Assembly (NCBI GenBank): GCA_937930275.1
Contig: CALGLM010000355.1
Location: 1 to 13,290, forward strand
DNA length: 13,290 bases
Source of the DNA: an uncultured Ignavibacteria bacterium
Lineage (GTDB): Bacteria > Bacteroidota > Ignavibacteria > Ignavibacteriales > Melioribacteraceae
Direction: 5' to 3'
Part shown: piece after piece, positions 7,276-13,290 of the stretch
Layout of the letters: every line of letters begins with the position of its first letter
Position numbering within the stretch: the first letter of the stretch is position 1
The notes under the pieces: model-generated
Databases searched by the model: none
Seen by the model: only the letters and a program-made list of their open reading frames with translations
Told to the model about the DNA's origin: nothing
Translations under genes and position numbers: made by a program

Positions 7276-10200
7276 ATGAATAAATTTTCCAATGTCGGAA
7301 TTTGTATAGGTGCGGCAACTATTTCGGTTGTTAACGTAAATTCCGATGATAAAAACAGACCGATTGTTAGTTATACAAAATCTTTTTCGCATAACGGAAA
7401 TCCGGTGCATTTGGTTAAAGAAGTTCTGGCAACTTTAGAAACGGAAAAGCTTACAATTACGGGAAGAGGAATAAAAGACCGCATGAATGTTAATGCGGTT
7501 ACTGAAGCACAGTGTATTGAATATACATTAAATTATTTAAATTTAACGCCCCAGCTTGTTATTTCCGCAGGGGCTGAAAATTTTATTATTTACTTTATAA
7601 ATAAAAAGAGAAAAATTTACAAAGTTACAACGGGGAATAAATGCGCCTCGGGTACCGGCGAGTTTTTTGTTCAGCAGCTAAAAAGAATGAATATAACAGT
7701 TGCCGAATCGGGCACTTTTAACAATGACGACATACCTTATAATATTTCGGGGCGTTGCTCGGTATTTTGCAAATCGGATTGTACCCACGCATTAAATAAA
7801 GGGATTGATAAAAAAAACATTGTTGCCGGTTTAAATAAGATGATGGCAGATAAAATTATTAATCTTATTTCCGGTTCTAAAAGTAAAAATGTTTTATTAA
7901 TTGGAGGCACTTCACAAAACAAAGGTTTTGTAAATCGATTAAAAGAAAAACTTCCTAATTTGTCTACTTGTAATGAATCGACTTACTTTGAAGCTTTGGG
8001 GGCTGCTTTATATTCTTTTTATAACGAAATACAGGGGTTTAGTTACCAAGAATTAAACTTTGATACAAAAACTCGTTTTACATTTCATAAACCGTTAGCC
8101 GATTTTTCTAATTTTGTTACTTTTAAGGAAATTTCAATTAAAGAACCAAATGAAGGAGACGAATGTATTTTAGGCCTTGATGTCGGTTCGACTACAACTA
8201 AATCGGTATTAATTAGAACTTTAGATAAAGCCGTTATCGGGAAAATATATCTAAGAACAAACGGTAATCCGGTTGAAGCCTCAATAAATTGTTATAAAGA
8301 ATTAGCTGCTAATTTAAAGTGTAAGATAAACATAGTCGGTTTAGGTGTTACCGGAAGCGGTAGAGAAATAGCAGCTCTTCATGCACAAACCAATTCGGTT
8401 ATTAATGAAATTATTGCTCATGCAGCCGCTACGGCACATTTTGATAATTCTGTTGATACGATATTTGAAATTGGGGGACAAGATGCAAAATATACTCATA
8501 TTACGGGAGGAACTGCATCCGATTATGCCATGAACGAGGCATGTTCCGCAGGAACGGGTTCTTTTTTAGAAGAGGCGGCTGAAGAAACATTAAAGGTTAA
8601 ATATACAGAAATTGCAGAACAGGCATTGTCTGCAAATAACCCTCCTAACTTTAATGACCAATGCTCGGCATTTATTAGCAGCGATATCAAAAATGCGTTA
8701 AACGAAGGATTAAATCAAAATGACATATTGGCTGGGTTGGTTTATTCAATCTGCCAAAACTATATAAACCGCGTTAAAGGGAATAGACCGGTAGGAAAAA
8801 AGATATTTATGCAGGGGGGCGTTTGTTATAATAAAGCTGTTCCTATTGCAATGGCTGCATTAACCGGAAAAAAGATAATTGTACCCCCCGAGCCGGGTTT
8901 AATGGGTGCATTCGGTGTAGCTATTGAAGTTTATAATCGTATTAATGCGGGCTTAATAGCAAAACAAAATTATAGTTTACAAAAGTTAATTGAAACTAAA
9001 ATAAATTACGGCAAAAGTTTTATTTGTGCCGGAGGCAACGAAAAATGTGATAGAAAATGTGAAATTGCTTTATTTGAAATAAACGGCAAAAAATATCCGT
9101 TCGGAGGTGCTTGTAGTTTATATACGGGAAATTTGTCCAATAATAATAAATCTGGTGTTAATTATGTTAAAATTAGGGAAGAATTGATATTTAAAAAATA
9201 TATTATTCCCTCTTCCGGAAATACGGGAAAAACAATAGGTATATTAAAATCATTTTTGACAAATACCTATTATCCGTTATTTTATAATTTCTTTACTCAA
9301 CTTGGATTTAACGTAATTTTGGAAACGGAACAGGATAACGAAGGGGTTGAAAAAATGATGTCATCGTTTTGTTACCCGGTTGAAATATCGCATAATTTAT
9401 TACAAAATTTGTTAAAAAAGAAGCCCGATTATATATTTATTCCGCATATAAAAGAATTTACCCAACATGCAAAAGATGATGTTGAGCAAAAAGCTTGTGT
9501 TATTTTACAAGCAGAAAACTACTATTTAAAAACCGCTTTTAAAGAAGAACTAAAAGGAACAAAAATATTTTCTCCTATAATAAATTTTAACAATTTATAT
9601 GATGATGAAAAGGGGATGCTCTCTGTTGCCGTTCAACTTGGTAAAAATTTAGCACAGTCTGTTAACGCCTTAAAAAATGCCGAAAAAATACAGAATAAAA
9701 TATTTGAAGAATTTAAAGAATACGGCAAAAAATTCTTACAAGAAATTGAAAAGGATAAAACTAAGATTGGGATTGTTTTAATCGGAAGAGCATATAATTC
9801 GTATGTTGACGAAGCAAACATGGGAATTCCTAAAAAAATATCTTCAAGAGGAATAAGCATAATCCCCCATGATTTCTTGCCATTTGAGGAATCGGAAAAT
9901 ATAAAGCATATGTATTGGGGGCAGGGTTCGCAAATTACAAAAGCTGCTAAAATTGTTAAAAACAATTCGCAGTTATTCTCTGTTTATATTACTAATTTTA
10001 GCTGCGGACCCGATTCGTTTTTGCTTGGTTACTTTAGGCAAATAATGGGAAATAAACCTTCTCTTACTTTAGAACTGGACAGTCATACTGCCGATGCGGG
10101 AATAAATACAAGAATTGAAGCCGCTATAGATATTTTTATTAGATATAAAACTTTATTTAATAATTTTTTATCGGAAAATATTTCATTTTACAACAAGCCG

Positions 10201-11616
10201 TTAAAGCTTGCAGAAAAAGGAAAAATATTTGATAGCGTAAATAACAAAGTTTATTCTTTGTATGATAATAATGTTAAAATTATACTCCCTTCAATGGGGA
10301 TACATAGCAGCCAAGCAATGCAGGCAAATTTTTCATACTTTGGTATTAACAGCCAAGTATTACCTGCCTATAATAATGACACCTTAAAAATAGGAAGGGG
10401 TAACACGCTATGCAAGGAATGTTTACCGTTACAATTGTGTACCGGCTCAATGTTGGAATATTCTAAAAATAGAAAAAACGAAAATGAAGTAACATTATAT
10501 TTTATGTCGGAAGGGAACGGTCCCTGCCGATTTGGACAATACTCGGTTTTTTTAGAAAATGTTATTGCTAAAAATAACATTCAAAAAATGGGCTTGTTTA
10601 CGTTAAGTGATGAAGACGGATATACGGGATTTGGAACTGAGTTTTTTATACGAGGTTGGGTTGCTTTTGTAATTGCAGATGTGATGAAAAATATTGAAAA
10701 CGCAATTAAAGTATTAGCTTATAATAAAACTGCAGCATTACAAGTATTTAATAACGAATGGGATAAAATACGAAATGTGTTATCCAAAAAAACGTTAAGC
10801 GATGTATATTTACAGTTAGAAAAAACAACGGAAACTTTTTCTAAAATAGAAAGACGTTATTCGATAAAACAAGCAAAAAAAATATCTTTAATTGGGGAAA
10901 TATTTGTAAGGCATGATGAGTTTAGCAGAATGAATTTATTGGAAACATTAATTAGTAAGGACTTTGTTGTTACTATTGCACCAATAGGCGAGTATGTTTA
11001 TTATTCCGATTATTTAGCTAAAATAAAAAACAAAAAAACCAATATTAAAGATATTTTATACGATAAAATAAAATCGTTTGAACAAAAACGGATTGAAAAA
11101 AAGATAAAATCAATATTATCAAAATCGGATTTTGTAGAGTACGAGACAATTGATATTGAAAAAGTGATTGAAGCTGCCTCTCCGTTTTTACCGGATGAGT
11201 TGGAAGGAGAAGCAATATTAACGGTAGGAAGCGCTTTAAAGGAAATTTTAAATCGTTCATGCGGAGTAATTTCGTTAGGTCCGTTTGGTTGCATGCCATC
11301 AAGAATTGCAGAATCGATACTTAATGCGGAAATGAATTATGAAGGTAAGTTGATAAGTGAAAACAGAATGGATTATATAAACAATAATATTGATTCGTTA
11401 CCGTTTTTAGCTATTGAAACAGACGGAAATTTATTTCCTCCGATAATTCAGTCTAAAATTGAAATATTTATGCTTAATGCAGAAAGATTATATTTTGATT
11501 TAAAGAGTGAAACCAAAGAAGATATGGCATCTTCTTTTAAGGCTTTAATAAAATATATTGTGAGTTTTTATACTGAAAAATCACCGCCGTTAAGCTTAAA
11601 TTATGATGAAAGTTAA
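7276..11616 (+). CDS. Giant acyl-CoA dehydratase activase-related protein (two activase modules fused to DUF2229/HgdB-like regions)
   Basis: A 1446-residue fusion of the BadF/BadG/BcrA/HgdC activase family with COG3580/COG3581 regions. Relatives use ATP to push an electron from a [4Fe-4S] cluster into a dehydratase or reductase. Activase module 1 (about 6-255) has Cys123 (KCASGTGEF) and Cys161 (GRCSVFCKSD) but a degenerate phosphate loop, GICIGAATIS. Module 2 (about 297-555) is canonical: GLDVGSTTTK at 300-309, EIGGQDAKY, Cys423 (ACSAGTGSF), Cys463 (DQCSAFISSD) and MQGGVCYNK. A Cys knuckle follows (584, 591, 595, 613), then DUF2229 (from about 653; SSFCYPVE, GRAYNSY, CGPDSF, DAGINTRIEA). The C-terminal part has CKECLPLQLC at 1046-1055, GPCRFGQY at 1082-1089, GEIFVR and GPFGCMPSR. 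The protein is cytoplasmic and oxygen-sensitive by analogy. Its substrate is unknown. The ATG is preferred over the TTG at 7243 because the first conserved strand begins soon after it. Confidence 0.88.
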   Translation: MNKFSNVGICIGAATISVVNVNSDDKNRPIVSYTKSFSHNGNPVHLVKEVLATLETEKLTITGRGIKDRMNVNAVTEAQCIEYTLNYLNLTPQLVISAGAENFIIYFINKKRKIYKVTTGNKCASGTGEFFVQQLKRMNITVAESGTFNNDDIPYNISGRCSVFCKSDCTHALNKGIDKKNIVAGLNKMMADKIINLISGSKSKNVLLIGGTSQNKGFVNRLKEKLPNLSTCNESTYFEALGAALYSFYNEIQGFSYQELNFDTKTRFTFHKPLADFSNFVTFKEISIKEPNEGDECILGLDVGSTTTKSVLIRTLDKAVIGKIYLRTNGNPVEASINCYKELAANLKCKINIVGLGVTGSGREIAALHAQTNSVINEIIAHAAATAHFDNSVDTIFEIGGQDAKYTHITGGTASDYAMNEACSAGTGSFLEEAAEETLKVKYTEIAEQALSANNPPNFNDQCSAFISSDIKNALNEGLNQNDILAGLVYSICQNYINRVKGNRPVGKKIFMQGGVCYNKAVPIAMAALTGKKIIVPPEPGLMGAFGVAIEVYNRINAGLIAKQNYSLQKLIETKINYGKSFICAGGNEKCDRKCEIALFEINGKKYPFGGACSLYTGNLSNNNKSGVNYVKIREELIFKKYIIPSSGNTGKTIGILKSFLTNTYYPLFYNFFTQLGFNVILETEQDNEGVEKMMSSFCYPVEISHNLLQNLLKKKPDYIFIPHIKEFTQHAKDDVEQKACVILQAENYYLKTAFKEELKGTKIFSPIINFNNLYDDEKGMLSVAVQLGKNLAQSVNALKNAEKIQNKIFEEFKEYGKKFLQEIEKDKTKIGIVLIGRAYNSYVDEANMGIPKKISSRGISIIPHDFLPFEESENIKHMYWGQGSQITKAAKIVKNNSQLFSVYITNFSCGPDSFLLGYFRQIMGNKPSLTLELDSHTADAGINTRIEAAIDIFIRYKTLFNNFLSENISFYNKPLKLAEKGKIFDSVNNKVYSLYDNNVKIILPSMGIHSSQAMQANFSYFGINSQVLPAYNNDTLKIGRGNTLCKECLPLQLCTGSMLEYSKNRKNENEVTLYFMSEGNGPCRFGQYSVFLENVIAKNNIQKMGLFTLSDEDGYTGFGTEFFIRGWVAFVIADVMKNIENAIKVLAYNKTAALQVFNNEWDKIRNVLSKKTLSDVYLQLEKTTETFSKIERRYSIKQAKKISLIGEIFVRHDEFSRMNLLETLISKDFVVTIAPIGEYVYYSDYLAKIKNKKTNIKDILYDKIKSFEQKRIEKKIKSILSKSDFVEYETIDIEKVIEAASPFLPDELEGEAILTVGSALKEILNRSCGVISLGPFGCMPSRIAESILNAEMNYEGKLISENRMDYINNNIDSLPFLAIETDGNLFPPIIQSKIEIFMLNAERLYFDLKSETKEDMASSFKALIKYIVSFYTEKSPPLSLNYDES

Positions 11617-11659
11617 GCAGTTCATATTATTTTAAAATTTATTTGAATCCGGGAAAATA

Positions 11660-12319
11660 ATGGAAGATAACTTTAAACTAAGTTTTAATCAGGTTAATAA
11701 GCTTGTAAAGTATATTGAAGCAATGGGAGAAGATACCGAAATAGAAGAACCTTCTATACTTCACTCTGATTTGATTGAAAAATTTATAAAAGTATTAAAT
11801 ATTACTTTTTCAGCAGATAAATATACTAAAGTATTGGACGTAGGCTGCGGAAGCGGTGTAGCGTTAAAAGAGTTTGCAAAATACGGATACGATGCTATCG
11901 GTATTTCTATTAACAAAAAAGAAGTTGAAATATGTAAGAATTTAGGATATAAAGCAAAATTAATGGACCAATCGTTTTTAGAGTTTGAAGATTGTACATT
12001 TGATATTGTTTGGGCGCGCCACGTTTTAGAACATAGCATTATGCCTAATTACACACTTAATGAATATAAAAGAGTATTAAAAAAAGGGGGTATTTTATAT
12101 ATCGAAGTTCCTTCTCCTTCTACTCCGGTAAATCATGAAAACAATCCGTACCACTTTAGTATGTTTACTAAAAACGTGTGGCGTAGTTTATTGATAAAAA
12201 CCGGTTTTAGTTTAATAAGCGAAAGTACAATTTCATTTGCCATTCCCCAAACGAACGGAACGGCAATAAACGATGAATATATTAATTTTTTCGCAGCCAA
12301 AAATGAAGATGAAGTATAA
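11660..12319 (+). CDS. Class I SAM-dependent methyltransferase
   Basis: This 219-residue protein has the seven-strand Rossmann methyltransferase fold. Motif I is VLDVGCGSG at 58-66 and binds S-adenosylmethionine. The acidic residue expected at the end of strand 2 is not obvious in AIGISINKKEV. FDIVWARHVLEH at 115-125 covers motif II/post-II, and RVLKKGGILYIEVPSP at 138-153 is motif III. NNPYHFSMFT at 161-170 followed by a tGF segment is common in Methyltransf_11/23-type enzymes. The first 50 residues form a helical cap. The substrate cannot be deduced. The HVLEH segment and His165 loosely recall the metal site of Hen1 RNA 2'-O-methyltransferases, but the pattern is incomplete. A GGGA lies eight bases before the ATG. 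The gene is 43 bases after the activase, and its end overlaps the archease start, so it is probably co-translated with that gene. Confidence 0.85.
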   Translation: MEDNFKLSFNQVNKLVKYIEAMGEDTEIEEPSILHSDLIEKFIKVLNITFSADKYTKVLDVGCGSGVALKEFAKYGYDAIGISINKKEVEICKNLGYKAKLMDQSFLEFEDCTFDIVWARHVLEHSIMPNYTLNEYKRVLKKGGILYIEVPSPSTPVNHENNPYHFSMFTKNVWRSLLIKTGFSLISESTISFAIPQTNGTAINDEYINFFAAKNEDEV

Positions 12320-12731
12320 AATATTAGACCATACCGCAGATATTAAGATAGAAATATATGGCGAAAGTTTAAAAATTTTATTTGAAAATGCGCATAAAGC
12401 TTGGTTAGATATAATTAACGATAATAAGTTGAAAATAAATAATAATGAACTGACTATAACAATAAAAGAAAGTAGTTTAGAATTTTTATTGTTAGAATAC
12501 TTAAAAGAGCTAAATTATTATTTAACCGTTAAAAAAACTATTTTGATAAATCCGAAAATAAATATTTCTGCTAATAACAACGTATTTGAAATTACAAGTA
12601 AAGTTAACGTAATAGAAATTAATAGTAAAAATATATCTATAAAAGAAGAAATAAAAGCGTTTACATTACATGAACTTAATATTATTAATGAAAATAATAG
12701 CTATAAAGCAACAATAATAATAGATGTTTAA
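12309..12731 (+). CDS. Archease, RtcB activating protein
   Basis: Archease is a small metal-binding protein that promotes guanylylation and multiple turnover of the RNA ligase RtcB. The 140-residue product begins MKYKILDHTADIKIEIYG, containing the family hallmark DHTAD (7-11). It ends with EIKAFTLH (114-121) and a C-terminal IIIDV whose Asp139 is the conserved late metal ligand. Length matches the family. The start at 12309 (or 12303, two codons earlier) is preferred over the in-frame ATG at 12273, because the conserved sequence begins immediately after it. The first codons therefore overlap the end of the methyltransferase gene by 11 bases. Base composition is unusually AT-rich: 34 G+C in 180 bases at 12481-12660 by hand count. 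The stop is one base before rtcB, which strongly supports the functional pairing. Confidence 0.92.
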   Translation: MKYKILDHTADIKIEIYGESLKILFENAHKAWLDIINDNKLKINNNELTITIKESSLEFLLLEYLKELNYYLTVKKTILINPKINISANNNVFEITSKVNVIEINSKNISIKEEIKAFTLHELNIINENNSYKATIIIDV

Positions 12732-12732
12732 A

Positions 12733-13242
12733 ATGAAAGTATCGGGAATAGAGTTAACAAAAATACATGATAACTTGTGGGAAATTCCGCAAAGCGGCAA
12801 GATGAATGTTGCCGGACGTGTTTATGCCGATATTAAAATGCTTAATGATGTGATAAGTTATGATGAAGCATTAAAGCAAGTAGTAAATGTTGCTACTTTA
12901 CCCGGAATAGTTAACTATAGCTTGGCAATGCCGGATATTCATTGGGGATACGGTTTCCCTATTGGGGGAGTTGCAGCCACGGAAATAGATAACGGCGGAG
13001 TAATTTCGCCCGGAGGAGTTGGTTATGATATTAATTGCGGAGTTAGGTTAGCAACAACTAATTTACAAAAAAAAGAGATAGCGGGTAAAGTTGATAAACT
13101 AATTAAAAAGCTTTTTGAAGTTATTCCTACAGGTTTGGGATCATCGGGGGCTATAAAAGTATTAAAACCGGATGAACTAAAAAATGTTTTAACTAAGGGT
13201 TCGGAATGGGGAATTATAAATGGGTACGGAACAAAAGAAGAT
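12733..13242 (+). CDS. rtcB: RNA-splicing ligase RtcB, N-terminal 170 residues (3' truncated by contig end)
   Basis: RtcB joins RNA 2',3'-cyclic phosphate or 3'-phosphate ends to 5'-OH ends using GTP and Mn2+, in tRNA splicing and RNA repair. The visible part starts MKVSGIELTKIHDNLWEIPQ and contains MPDIHWGYGFPIGGV at 66-80. PGGVGYDINCGVRL at 93-106 carries the first metal ligands, Asp99 and Cys102. GLGSSG at 134-139 is also characteristic. The later metal histidines and the guanylylated histidine lie beyond the window. The last genomic codon is Asp170. From base 13243 the frame runs on, in phase and without a stop, through adapter sequence, so the apparent residues RSEEHTSELQSPYVIS are not protein. 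It sits one base after archease, its activator. There is no sign of pseudogenisation in the part seen. Confidence 0.95.
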
Positions 13243-13290
13243 AGATCGGAAGAGCACACGTCTGAACTCCAGTCACCGTACGTAATCTCG
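13243..13290 (+). other. Illumina TruSeq indexed adapter (artefact)
   Basis: Bases 13243-13276 match the 34-base TruSeq read-2 adapter, beginning AGATCGGAAGAGCACACG and ending CTCCAGTCAC. They are followed by CGTACGTA (13277-13284), which corresponds to TruSeq index 22 with its two following bases, and then ATCTCG, the start of the flow-cell P7 segment. This is untrimmed library adapter, not genomic DNA. Translated in the rtcB frame it gives the well-known contaminant peptide SEEHTSELQSP. Confidence 0.99.

Noticed and set aside
11617..11659. Possible terminator or promoter between the activase and the methyltransferase
   Set aside because: ATTTTAAAAT at about 11629-11638 is a short AT-only palindrome with no GC stem or loop. 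TTTATTTG misses the -7 consensus by one base and has no -33 element.
11660..12319. Assigning the methyltransferase as Hen1
   Set aside because: Hen1 needs E-x-x-E-H plus a further His. Here the first Glu is His (HVLEH), and VLEH-type segments are common in unrelated UbiE-like methyltransferases.
13023..13259. Reverse-strand open frame near the right end
   Set aside because: It begins inside adapter sequence and runs antisense to the conserved RtcB core, so it cannot be a genuine gene.

Overview
This is a 13.3 kb piece of AT-rich bacterial chromosome, roughly one third G+C by eye. It is almost entirely coding, and every gene reads rightward. The protein set suggests the FCB group (Bacteroidota, Ignavibacteriota or relatives): a BatA-type two-anchor VWA protein, weak Shine-Dalgarno signals, a TAnnTTTG-like promoter element and Lys/Asn/Ile-rich proteins. 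That placement is inferred from gene content and style; there is no marker gene that fixes the lineage. TGA is used as a normal stop (hflX). I see no tRNA, rRNA, CRISPR, insertion sequence or prophage. No gap between genes exceeds 70 bases.

Both ends are sequencing-library artefacts. Bases 1-11 match the 3' end of the Illumina TruSeq adapter. Bases 13243-13290 match the TruSeq indexed adapter, including what I recognise as index 22. The biological sequence is therefore 12-13242. The adapter runs in frame into the truncated rtcB gene and would create a false chimeric C-terminus.

Block 1 (13-7207) is tightly packed and probably one transcript. It holds the last codons of an unknown upstream gene, a GT4 glycosyltransferase, a membrane-anchored BatA-like VWA protein, the ribosome-associated GTPase HflX, histidine ammonia-lyase HutH (overlapping hflX by 14 bases), and a protein with a class III nucleotide-cyclase domain plus an unrecognised C-terminal region. 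These genes do not form an obvious pathway.

Block 2 (7276-11616) is one very large gene after a 68-base gap with a possible promoter. It encodes a 1446-residue fusion of two activase modules of the 2-hydroxyacyl-CoA dehydratase type (the first degenerate) with the DUF2229/COG3580 and COG3581 (HgdB-like) regions. It looks like a complete ATP-driven low-potential electron device in one polypeptide. Its substrate is unknown, and it is the most interesting object here.

Block 3 (11660-13242) holds a SAM-dependent methyltransferase, an archease whose start lies inside the methyltransferase gene, and the N-terminal third of the RNA ligase RtcB, one base after archease. Archease is the known activating partner of RtcB, so this is an RNA ligation/repair unit. 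The coupled methyltransferase may or may not be part of it.
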